From NCBI RefSeq assembly GCF_021347895.1, contig NC_067118.1, forward strand, positions 41,473,255-41,537,254: DNA of 64,000 bases, in the 5' to 3' direction. Positions 38,133 to 48,736 of this stretch are shown piece after piece. The notes under the pieces were generated by a model. The model was not told the DNA's origin, ran no database searches, and saw nothing but the letters and a program-made list of their open reading frames with translations. The position numbers and the translations under genes were made by a program. This DNA comes from Acanthochromis polyacanthus. Taxonomy: Eukaryota; Chordata; Actinopteri; Pomacentridae. Each line of letters starts with the position of its first letter. The first letter of the stretch is position 1.

Positions 38133-40610
38133 TTTTGGTGATTGAATCTAGGACAACAAGACTTAAGATAATGTTTGTCCATAGTATATAGACTGACAAG
38201 TTTCCAGCATTAATGATGTCCAATACAAATTAATACTACAACAGCTGGATAACATAAATTTGGTGCCGGTACTTGTCAGATATTGAGTGAAATGACATCT
38301 TTCAGGAAATCCGAGCAGATCACTTGATTCTTCTTTAGTTTTAACAAAACACAGAGCCATGAATTTTGGATTCATGCTTTTATTGCTCTCTGTCAAAAAC
38401 ATCTTCACAGAATGGATACGGCTGACAGTATAGATCAACACTTTATGAATTGAACACAAAGTGTCTGAGCAACGAAAAACAGTTGTCAGAGTAGTTTAAA
38501 AGGTTGAAGCATTGAATTAGTGATACTCCTCATAGTATGTTTAAAGATTAAAATTCTCACCTTTGAATAATGATTTGATGTGGATTTTCCATTAAAAGAT
38601 TCCTGTGTAAAATCTACTACTTCTGCACTGGAAAATCCTGAATCTTTAGTAACGCAAACAATTTTCATTCAAATGTATAGTTATATGACACTCTCAGTGT
38701 ATGCAATGCTCTTGTAAGCTGCCTGTATATCAAAATGACACAAATCCTGCTCAGATGTACACAACCTAAACCAAAATTTTACACAAACCCAGAAAATTTT
38801 GAAACCAGTCTTCCAGTGTCAAACTCTGAACCTCCATCATTCTGCACGCTGAAACAGCCAAATGAAGGAACAGTGACGAGAGCGTACACATCCACATATT
38901 CAAAATAAAAAGAGTACGAAGCACAATTCAACATCCGTTATTTGTTGTGCACATCCCTGTGTCTGTGTGGCCACAATATCCCGAACATATTGGTAAATAT
39001 GTGCAGTCTTGTTTGACTTGGCCGCTACACATCCTGTGGGGATTGGTGCTGAATCCCTTTCCTCGTGGTTGTGTGGTAATCTTGGTTTTACATTCAAAAT
39101 CTCTAACACATTGCAGAGTTCTCCGTGTTTTCATAGACGTCCGTACAGGATGGACTTAGCACTTGAGAGAACAAGAGCTTAGTTTAAAATGATACAGCTC
39201 AGGCGTGAATATTGCTTTGTGATGTGTGAAATGGGTCAGTGCCAAACAATAGTCTTCTACAAGTGGGATGGCTTTAATTAATACTGTAAAACTGAATCTG
39301 AAAAAAAGACCTACTTAGGTCTGAAGTGAAGCACATTGTCTGTCGCTTTCTACAACTTTTTATGCAAGAGTGGGAATTGAAACGGGCATTCATGGCTGTC
39401 AATGAACTGTGGTTTTACTCAACACAAAGTAAATCATTTTTGTGGCCACAATTAAAAAAATCCCCCCTCTGCTATAAAACTCCGGCAATATTATGTTCGG
39501 TTCTCCAGGGCTGCGGCATAAATCCATGCTGTCTGCCGCGATTCACTACGCCACATTAAATTCTTTTAGATCAATTAAACTTCCCATCTCACTTTACAAG
39601 CCACCAGTCTTAATGTTGGCTCCCCCCTCACCCTTTGAGCAGGGGAATACTCTTACAGGGACCGCGACGCAGGGTGCTCTGCAGAATTTATTTAGCCATT
39701 ACCAAATGAACTGCGGGGGTTCAGGGAACGCTTGAATTAGTCATTTTCAGGATTTTATGCATAGGAAGTGTGGTAATTTCATAGGATTGACCCTTGGAGT
39801 TTTTCTTGTGGTTGTTGCTGAGGTGTCCGTGCAGAGTCACATGCAATGCAGCCTTCAGTATGTTTGATGCTTTAGATGCAGTTTTAAATTAATAATAATA
39901 AAAGTAGACAAAGAGTGATGAAGAACCAAATTCTTTGAGGGGTGACTGCATTGCCACCTTGCTTTGTGACATAACCAAAGTATCCCAGACATAAGCGAAG
40001 CACCACTCTGGCACTTGAGCAGTCATGGCTGCTTAACAGAGATATGGAAGCGCATTATGTACGGGTCTCGCTTGGCTGCTGTTTACGACTGGGACTTGTA
40101 TGAATTCCGCTCTTTGTATTTTTAGTGGAGGGATGATCTGAGAGTGAACAGGTGGACTCGGGGCTCTGTCACCAGTGAGCAGACACATTTTCAGTTCTGT
40201 AGTCTGTGAATGCTTTAAATGCTATGAAAGTGAAATAAAGTGTGGTAACCTCTGGATGTGAACATGCATGTTCCAGTCTCACGCTTTGTTTTAGACTTTA
40301 CTTTTGTTTGTATGCGTGTAAACAAATTGCTCTTCTGCTGTGCTGTTTGTGTGCACTGTAAAGGTCATTCTCACTCTCTTAGTTTTCACCCATAGTTATT
40401 ATTCACATTCACAGACCATTAAACCTTTAACAAGCTGTAAGCTAAGCCTGAATATCAATTATTCTTTAATATGCAATACCAAAGAAAAAAAGAAAGCAGG
40501 CTGAATAGGACCAGGTGTGCACCCTGAACACATCCACATATAGTGCACTTATTTTGGGAGACCATTTCAAAAGTTAATTGCCGTAATTTTGTCTAGCATC
40601 CCCACCCTCT

Positions 40611-40625
40611 AAGCGCCCCCTACAG
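40611..40625 (-). promoter_or_regulatory. CTCF-like motif, reverse strand
   Basis: Read on the minus strand: CTGTAGGGGGCGCTT, a close match to the CTCF core and its GGGGGCGCT half. It is stronger than the one at 34567 and points towards it. Binding is inferred. Confidence 0.42.
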
Positions 40626-40744
40626 AGACTTAAAGAGTTAAGGTGCGTGCTGAAGTCAAGCTAAGTAAATTCACTTTATGACACTGCTGTGACATGTGCA
40701 TCTGTGATTTCACACGCTTAATGTAAAATTTACAGTTGCTGTAT

Positions 40745-40940
40745 TGAATGTCACACGGGTTGCGGGGGAGAGCTGGGGGTAACCGGAGCCCCCAGAGAAC
40801 AAAGCGGGCGTTTTTGCCCCGTCCCCCCCTGCGCATGCCTCCCCGGCTGCCACCCCTCCCCGCCGCTCTTTACAGCTGTGGAGGTGTGATCCGAGCGCGA
40901 CGGTTGGCCTTATAGCCGTTAAGCAAGCACCACGGCGCTT
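40745..40940. promoter_or_regulatory. Short GC- and CpG-rich block
   Basis: Clearly more GC- and CpG-rich than its AT-rich surroundings (for example CCCCGTCC, TGCGCATGCC, CCGAGCGCGACGG). It contains the inverted repeat CTGGGGG...CCCCCAG at 40773-40794. It could be a small CpG island or enhancer. No exon or TATA-based promoter is evident. Confidence 0.3.
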
Positions 40941-41642
40941 CTAATAGCCCCAGGCCTTAATGACCAAAACACCTGGAGGTATGGGAGTGTAGGCAAAATG
41001 TGCTTTTCTCAGGGAGCTGGTGGAAGTATGGGTGAGTGGGTGGATGTGAAACAGAGGCTCTGTCCGGCCCCCCGTCTCCCGCATGGGCACTGAGTCTTGC
41101 ATACATGATCATGTGAGTGACCACGCTTTGGACGCCTCCGTTAGAATGGAGTGGTCATGTTAAGAAGAGAGAGGCCCACGCTCACTTAAAGTTCAAACAT
41201 GGATTAGGCACGCTTGTCCCATGGTGTCATGTTCAATGGCAGACCTCCCCCTCAGGGAAACGATCCCACACACTACCTTCCAGTATTGATTTAGTTCTAT
41301 ATAGATTATCAACCTAAATCGTGCGATTAAGCTGCGAGTCCTGCATTGTGTAGATATGAAAAGGCTTTTACCTGGTATTGTTTTCCAAGTCTCTCAGGTT
41401 ATTTGAGATCTGCTGCCTTTCCAAAGATTCCAGTGATTATTTATTATATGAGCAGTGAAATTAACTTGCAATACATAAGGCTTGATGCTGGTTCCATTTT
41501 CACAAGTCGGCTTATGATGCGTCTGTTTGGTGTTTTCCTTTGTTGTAGTAACTACTTTGTATTAATTACATATTTGCTTAGCAGGGAACTTCTGAAATGT
41601 CAAGAATATTATCGACAAACTGTAATAGAATGAAAGTAGTAG

Positions 41643-42175
41643 CCCTATAAGGTACGGTCAATTCCAGCCATTTTCACTACAAAAAATCGCTAATATTCTA
41701 TTTGTAAATAAAAATGACGAGAAATATAGGGAATATTGGACGCACATCGCGAGGTGCATTTCCTCGAAAACGACCTATTCGTGGATTATATACCGACTTC
41801 AAGACATGTTTTGGACAAAATATTTTACTGGCTTGTTTCGTCTGGATGTCCAAGGTTGGATTATGGCCGTTTTTTGTGGAATATTTTCATCTGTGTGTAA
41901 TAATGAACCCGGAAATGTGAGTCGCGCTGTGTACGTTAAAGCCATGTACAGAGAACGGATGGATGGATACTCGTTGTTTGTCGGACAAATGTGTTTATAT
42001 TACCAGCTGTGGTAATCACATCTGAAAGTGGTTTATACCGGCGGATTCATGAGAATCTAAGCTTTCTATCGGTGTATAATGTTTCTATCATCGAGTTGGC
42101 AGTGTCGTTCTATTTCGAAAAATGCTTATGCAGATATCAAAACAGCCCGCCTGCAGGCCGCTGAAACACAACGGG
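41643..42175 (-). mobile_element. piggyBac-like MITE, copy C, reversed
   Basis: 533 bp in the opposite orientation to copies A and B. The end at 42175 is ACGGG followed by TTAA (42176-42179); the other end, CCCTATAAGG at 41643, has lost its TTAA. The subterminal palindrome position is occupied by CAGC-CCGCCTGCAGGCCG-CTG (42143-42163), which differs in sequence from copies A and B but is still symmetric. Next to it, about 60 bp diverge strongly from the other copies, while the rest is closely similar. Confidence 0.75.
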
Positions 42176-42329
42176 TTAAGTGGACTTAACTGTCAGGAGT
42201 AACGCTGTTCGGAAAAGTTGTTAATTTCTGAAAATAACTTTCCCTGATTTCAGAAGAATTACGTAATTAATATGAATTGTGTTGCAGTTTACGATGTTGA
42301 AGATCTATCAATAATATCAATATATTTTG

Positions 42330-42814
42330 TAGGGCTGGACCCGAATATCCGAATATCGTTCGCTACGGCGGTATCAGGATATTAATTTTGGTATCCGAAT
42401 ATTCCCCCCGTCGGACGTTACCGGGCAGAAAGAATATGCAGCGTTACTGTCTTCCCTCCGCCTTCCCTCAGGCTCATCCCGTTGTGTGATCATATAAACA
42501 TATACACATGTGTCTATGTGATCACCCCCTCCTCCCCCCAGACAAAAATAGAAATATTCGGAGTTCGTCTCTTCCCTTCGCCTTCGGCCCACTTCGGCTC
42601 ATCTCGGCTCATCCATTCGTGTTTCTTACCACCACCTGAATGGCCGGGTTGCTGCCGACTCTGACGTCACGCTTCACTTTGTTGCATAAATACAACACAA
42701 GACAAGATGCTTGTTTTGTGTCGGACGTTACCGGGCGGAACGAATATTCGGATATTCGTCTTTAATGGGGCCCGAATATTCAGAGGCCAGAAACCACTAT
42801 TCGAGCCAGCCCTA
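42330..42814 (+). mobile_element. hAT MITE family G, copy 6
   Basis: 485 bp with ends TAGGGCTGG and CCAGCCCTA and a perfect duplication ATATTTTG (42322-42329 and 42815-42822). The hairpin is at 42487-42524 and the CRE at 42662-42669. A deletion just after the leader ATG (GACAAGATGCTTG) removes the BED-like codons and the CTTCAGTTTAACTGAAG palindrome. Confidence 0.87.
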
Positions 42815-44369
42815 ATATTTTGATAATATTGTGCTGCCAGCAAACTACAAAACATACAATGGTTTGTGAAGGATGTTTGTAGGTATTAAAGTAGTTTGCT
42901 CAGGTTGTAATTGTTGGAGCTTTTTGGTATGGAACTAGAACATCAGAATTTAAATCATCCTGCTGTGGTGCTTAATGTCATGCTTCTGCCACAGTATTAT
43001 GTGTGAATGTACCTGCTTTGGATTTGTGACAGGTCCTCATGGACGTTTTCAAATATAGCACCCCCACACATTGCACATATCATCTTCTCTAATGAAGGGG
43101 CTGCCTGACCTTTACGCTTCTACTTTTAGCCACCTGGTATTCTGTTAGGCTTCCTCGACTCGGCTCTAATAGGGACACGAACACAGCCTCTAACCCTTCC
43201 CATCTTCCACCTATAAGGAAACAAGCTGCCGTTATCCCACCAGCGAGTTGTAAACCTGTAATAAAACCGTGGCACGGCCCCTATGTGCAGTATGGGTAAT
43301 GGTCTATATACTTTAATGGTACACTGGACCAGGCCATATATTTCTCTTCTTATGTGAGATTCTAAAAGCTAAGGTAGCGGATGGGGTTTGTGGTCTGGCC
43401 CGTAGGTTTGATGTAGTGTACACATGTTAATGAGTCCCATCTCCAGTAGTGGATGGAAAACATTATCTGTCTGTAATATTCAGAAGGATTTATAGGCTAA
43501 GATGTTCTGTGTATTGAAATGGTTGAAAATGACAGTCATATTTTCAGAAAACAAACTTCCATCCAACTGCTGTGAAGCATGCAACCACGAGTAAAGAACG
43601 TTTGGGGGGGAAAAAAATCTTATTGACAAATCATTTTCCTTTTTTTTTTTCCACATTTCAGGCCAGAATGTCTGTTTAAAATAACACAACTGTGTTACAG
43701 AACCAGTGTAAACGTCAGCGTACAGTACGGGGCGGTAAATTCTTGCCAGTGCAACTTACATCCTTTTATCTTTCAGAAAACACATGACTAATTCTGTAAC
43801 ACTGCACCGCACGCATGCTCTGATGCTAACCATCTCTTACAAATTTCATAACAACAAGAGAGGATAGGTCTTTCACCACCGCAACCGCTAAACACTCCTT
43901 CGAATTAGATCCAAATGTGGTAATAGACAACATGTATTTGGGGAGTGCAGATGTAACTCCAGGCTGCAGCCACATGATACTGACGATCAGCGCTAAGTTG
44001 CGGTTGAGACAGATGTCTAAACACACAACAGCGTTGACAGACCGAGGCCCCGTGTTTACAGTTGCCTGGGGTAGCGACGCATTGCATAGACACTGAGTGG
44101 GGACTCTGCCTCCTCTCTGTTAATTAGCGTTCACTTAATTAGTGATCAATCGGGATCTGATTGTAGATCAGTCTGGTAATATACCTAGAATTTCACTGTT
44201 TAGGTTCTAAGCTAATAAACAGTAAATGACTTCTTCTTCCTTCTGGCCGACGTTACAGAATGCCTAGAACCAAAACGAGGAGAGCCAGAACTTCTTTTAT
44301 CCCAGTTGCCATTGAAAACCTCAATTCACTGGCCTGACCAGTTTCTTTCTTGTCTGCTTTTTGCACCTG

Positions 44370-44710
44370 TGGATAGAACTGATTGTTGATTTTAAGACTG
44401 TAATCTTTTATTATTTATTGAATATTTATTGCATCTCTTTTTATTTGCCTTTCCCCGTATGTTCATCATTACTGTTTATTTATCTATTGCACAGCACTTC
44501 GACTGAATGCACTTTATGGGTTTTGCCTGATCAGAGTTTGGCATTTTGTGTTTTAAGTGTTGTCCTTTTTCACTTGTGTTCAGGATTTTCCCCATTTTCT
44601 TAATGTCTGTATGTCTTATGTTTTATGTCTTATGGTTTATGGTTTATCTTGTACTGCCTGCTGCTGAAAAACAAACTTCCCACGGGATAATAATAAATTT
44701 GAAGTTGACT
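44370..44710 (+). mobile_element. Possible 3' tail of a LINE/SINE-type retroelement
   Basis: The stretch ends TACTGCCTGCTGCTG, then CTTCCCACGGGATAATAATAAA. This resembles the TTTCCC-CGGGG-AATAAA type of 3' end seen in fish retroelements and some 3' UTRs. There is no coding region and no target duplication that I can see. Confidence 0.25.
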
Positions 44711-46018
44711 ACAGGTGGTGCGAGTAACACATTGACTCCTATATGCGCAGTTTTTAAGGCGCTGTATCATGCAGTGACTTCTCATAGTTTTTTAGGATTC
44801 TCACCCCATCTTGCTTCAGCTGCAAATATTTCAGTTGATAAGAAATGCTGTTCTTCTCCTATTTGGACTTCTGACAGATGAGGCAGGAAGTTGCATTCCA
44901 TTAGACATCTGCTGATCCAACCAAAGACTTTTTTGTCTTGCTAGTTAGAGGTCAGCCAGGTTTAAAGCCCGATCATTTCACCTGTCTGGCCTTAGCTACC
45001 CTGAGGAAGGAAGCTGCATGTGTAGAACTGCTGTAATGGACATGATCCAAGAAGACATTGTAGTTTCAGCGTGCTAAAGGAACGCTGTGGTGTTGTGTAC
45101 ACTCGCAGCCTTTTCTAGGTCTTTATCAGCTCTGCTTTCTATCATTGGCTGGAGAGAGAAGCTGAAGTCCTGTGCGTCAGTACCGATGTTTTACATTCCC
45201 ATAATGCACATGCAAACACATATGCACATCCATGTTCATGCACCAATTCCTTTTTCCTGTTTGTGCTCGTGCACACAGGCACAGGTCAGTTCCCCATTCC
45301 CCCCAGAGATGCCCATGGTGTGTTTTTTTTTTTGTCTGTTTATTATATTGCCTGCTTTACATGTGCATTTTTGTCCTTGTAGAAGGGAGGAATAGCGAGG
45401 ATTAGCAATACAACTGGATTTTTGCCAATGTTTTCACCTCATTGTGGCCAAATGCAGACACAGGCAAATGCATTTACCCCCAACAGCAGAGAATTTTATG
45501 TGTTTTTTTGTCATGGAAGCAACATGTTTTTATGTTTACCCTTAAGCCATTTCAAATAAACACATTCACACACTGAAATAATACTTCAGCTTGCATGGAA
45601 AATATCCCATGTTTATTAATTCTTTAACATTTTCAAGGAAAATTGTAAACTTTTAGCCTCACAGGATTCATCTGCTCGATAATGTTAATTTTGGGCCAAT
45701 ATTTCACTGAAATGTCTTTCACCGCCAATAGCAAAAGTAATGCTACTATAATTGTGTATCTGTAGTCAGGATGATCAGGGGTTGTAAATCCAACAGCCCA
45801 TAGCTTCATACTGATATAGACCTGCTTCATCCAACGGCTCCACGTTCTGCATAAAGAATCTATGTAACAACGTGATCACAGTTTGCATCTGCACTGGGCT
45901 GCTGCTGTCACATTTAAGGTCGCATTTATGTAGCAACAGTCACATGTTGGGAACATATAGTATTGGTACATATAGTTTTTTTTGTTACCATTTATGCTGT
46001 GTAATAACTTAATAGAAT

Positions 46019-46035
46019 CCCCCCCCCCCCCCCCC
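46019..46035 (+). repeat. Poly-C tract (17 C)
   Basis: Pure run of C, unusual in this AT-rich setting; it could adopt i-motif or G-quadruplex structures. Confidence 0.9.
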
Positions 46036-47236
46036 AGATTGCCATTTAATAAAATTCTCTGCTGTCTAAAATATAATATCATCTGCCACCTTGCATTATG
46101 AGCTGATATTCCACTCACTGAAGTATTCTAAACCATATCAAGATGCGTGTTGAACACTGGAAAACATGTGAAAGATAATACTTTGCTGTGAAAATAGAAC
46201 TTGCCCTGCGTATGTATAACCAAATTTTTACAACGTAGGTTCCACATTCACAATGTGGCGACGAAATTAAGGATGAGGGAGACTTTTCCCCAAAGAAAAC
46301 ATCTCCTTTTCATTTGTGCCACAAACAGTATGAATGTGGACGGATGGGACAAACACTTAAAGTAAACACAGCTTTGAATTGCTTTATTAAATGAAGTCAC
46401 AGCAATCAAAACTGTTTACTGCATTTACCTTTGGTAATCTTTTGGAAGAGAGATTATGTTTCGGTGCATGAATTCTGTAATTGTCAGAGGACCGTGTATT
46501 GAAAGTAACACAACCCAGGTCACCTCCAAGGAGGGCTTTGTCTTATTTTTTCCACTCCGTCTCACTCCACAGATCATGTTTAATGTAACAAGAAAGAGGA
46601 TAATCAAAACAGCAGTCATTCAGCTCCAAATCTGGTGTCGAGGCTGCGGCTAGACAGGAAATTGACGTGGAGAGAAATGGCTCAGTGGCAGAAACCTTTA
46701 CTATTAACTCGGCCACGTATGGCAGAGATAGGTGCAGTCAGCACAATTGGGCTCCACACAGGCAGTCGCCGGTTTTGCCAGACTGTGCTCCCCTCAGCTG
46801 TGGCCTGTTCACACCTCGTTGTCTCCATCCACCTTCACTCGCTGATAATCACGGAGCGGGTCTCTCCTTTTTACACTCCTTCCCTTTTCTCCCGCTACAG
46901 CTTTGGCCAGGAAGGAGCTTTCACAACTCAGCTTGTGTGGCCACCCAAAAAGTGAGGCTGAGTCCAAAGTTTTGCAGAAACTCTGTACAGCTAGTCCTTG
47001 GGTTTCCACAGGATTGAGGAAATGAGAAGGAGGAAGAGGGAGGACTGTGTGTGTAATAGTACACAGAGAAACACAGACAAGCGAGAGTGAGAACTGTGTG
47101 GAAGCTCACCAGTGGAGAAAGAAACCTGATTTATTATCACCAAAAATCAACTGCAGATGTCAGCTCACAGATTCTCCCTCTGCCACCAATTATGGACACT
47201 CACGCAAAGATCTACTGAGCGCCAGAGTCTGCCTCG

Positions 47237-47257
47237 ACACACACACACACACACACA
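47237..47257 (+). repeat. (AC)n microsatellite
   Basis: About ten AC units. Confidence 0.9.
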
Positions 47258-48136
47258 TGTTTACAGATACTTAGATTTACACTGCACCGTGCACATACAT
47301 TTACACACATATAATAAGCATGCACACGCCCCCTTCTATTTGATAAAATCATATCCCACTGCCAGAGCTGTAATGTAAGGCCTTTCACCAACCTGGATGA
47401 TTTCTCGCTGCTCTGTTGAAGTCGGTGCCAGTGACGGCTAATGAAGATGTCCATAAGAAGCATTAGTGGTGTGATGTCAGCAATAATACTCCTTGGAAAG
47501 ATTTCTGCCCTGGAGCTTTTTTCCCCCCGCATGTTGTTCCACTGCGTCTATCATTATGGGCTATTTCAGGTCGTTACTGTAATCACCAAACCGTCCTCGG
47601 GATTTAGTATAATCTGTCTGTAGAATTTTGGATTTCATTGTTTGGAGGGAGATGTGAACTTGATAATGGCGCATACAAATCATGTACAGGAAACATGATT
47701 GAAACGCTGTTTTATCCACCGTTGTGCAGTATGTACATGTAATCATAGTGTCTGAGAAAACTTAGTCGAGTTTCTGTTCTTATTCAGATCTTGGAACTCC
47801 TGAAGCAAACATCAAACCCAACTGAAGCCCATGTGGAGTTAAGTTAAGGATGGCACATGGTTGATCCAGACTAATACCTCTACTGCAATTATGCCTAACA
47901 TACAGAGACTTCTGTGATTGCTGCTGACTCTATTTAGTGTGAAAAGTTCAGGATTGTGTTTTAGTCTGGATAGGTAGGAATGAAACAGATGCTCATGTTT
48001 GCTTTCTAATTGGTGTTGGCTGTCACTTTGTGTCATTCATTGATGTAATGTGCTCCTAGGACAGTTTTTCAAAGGAAAACAAAGACATCAGTGTTGGCTA
48101 CCAGTGGTTAATTCGGCAAGAATAAAGGTGTCTGAC

Positions 48137-48156
48137 CTTGTAGTCTATGCTAGTAG
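48137..48156 (+). repeat. Left 20-bp flanking direct repeat of the BED hAT
   Basis: Begins CTTGTAGTCTATGCTAGT and abuts the element start. It matches 48717-48736 at 19 of 20 positions. An 8-bp duplication would be normal for hAT. Confidence 0.85.
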
Positions 48157-48716
48157 TAGGGCTGGGCGATATGACCAAAAAATAAAATCTCAATTTTTTT
48201 TTAGTCATCTTGGACGATTACGATTTTAACCGATTTTTGTTGTTTCTTTGCGGTCTGTTTGCTATGGCTAGTGCTAGCCATGCCGCACTCCCGTAGCTGC
48301 AGCACTCTTCCCATTCTTTAGGATGCCTCTGCCGGAGGTGCTGAAAGAGGTTAGTTGTGCTGCTACTCTTCGTTTCCACAGTACTTTTGCAAACCTTGCA
48401 CATGACTGTAGTTTGCTCTGTGTCAGTCTTGTCAAAGCCGAACCACTTCCATATAATCGATGGAACATGAGGCCCTTTTCTCGCGACCAACTCTTCGTCT
48501 GCTGTTCTGTCCGCCATGACGGGGGTGTGAGTGTTTTGGCGGAAGGAGATGAGAGGCGGAAGCAAACGCCAGTGCACAAGTCGTGAAAGGCAGAAGAAGA
48601 TTCTGTATTGTTATATATTTAAGCTTGCCTCGATTTCACGATTTGCCAAATTTTCAAATCATCAGGTTTTAAAAAGGCGAATTAATCAAATTAATTCGAT
48701 TTATCGCCCAGCCCTA
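48157..48716 (-). mobile_element. hAT element with BED-finger fragment
   Basis: 560 bp. The ends are perfect 15-bp inverted repeats TAGGGCTGGGCGATA, typical of fish hAT elements. It encloses the first coding exon of a BED-finger transposase on the minus strand (48218-48517) and nothing of the catalytic domain, so it is nonautonomous by internal deletion. It is flanked by an unusually long direct repeat of 20 bp instead of the usual 8 bp. A different hAT lineage from family G is indicated by the distinct ends beyond TAGGGCTGG and the different BED sequence. Confidence 0.85.
48218..48517 (-). pseudogene. BED zinc finger fragment of a hAT transposase (ZBED-like)
   Basis: A 99-codon frame starting at an ATG (MADRTADEEL). 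Residues ~20-65 form a BED finger: the aromatic SIIWKWFGF, then the zinc ligands as C-x2-C (MCKVC), about 16 residues, and H-x4-H in FQHLRQRH. BED fingers bind the ends of hAT elements and occur in ZBED-type host proteins. After about residue 70 the sequence (SYGSAAWLALAIANRPQRN) no longer looks like transposase and the frame ends near the element's other end. The RNase H-like catalytic domain and the dimerisation domain are missing. The start was chosen at the first true ATG; the frame extends upstream only through a GTG. It is a transposase remnant; a functional DNA-binding peptide is possible but unproven. Confidence 0.8.
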
Positions 48717-48736
48717 CTTGTAGTCTATGCTAGTGG
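48717..48736 (+). repeat. Right 20-bp flanking direct repeat of the BED hAT
   Basis: Begins immediately after the element's last base; one mismatch (GG for AG at the end) to the left copy. Confidence 0.85.

Larger units (their letters stand above)
38136..41642. other. Unique noncoding DNA with one GC-rich block
   Basis: No convincing exon. 39540-39735 could be a conserved noncoding tract. A CTCF-like motif lies at 40611 and a CpG-rich block at 40745-40940. Confidence 0.45.
42823..48136. other. Unique noncoding DNA
   Basis: No convincing exon. The frames at 46635-47017 are open for over 100 codons but match no family I recognise and lack gene-like splice context. Confidence 0.45.

Noticed and set aside
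8626..42814. Family G copies as products of tandem or segmental duplication
   Set aside because: Five copies have their own distinct 8-bp flanks and unrelated surroundings, so they inserted separately.
46635..47017. Two overlapping frames of 106-116 codons
   Set aside because: No recognisable domain, two frames open at once, no gene-like flanks.
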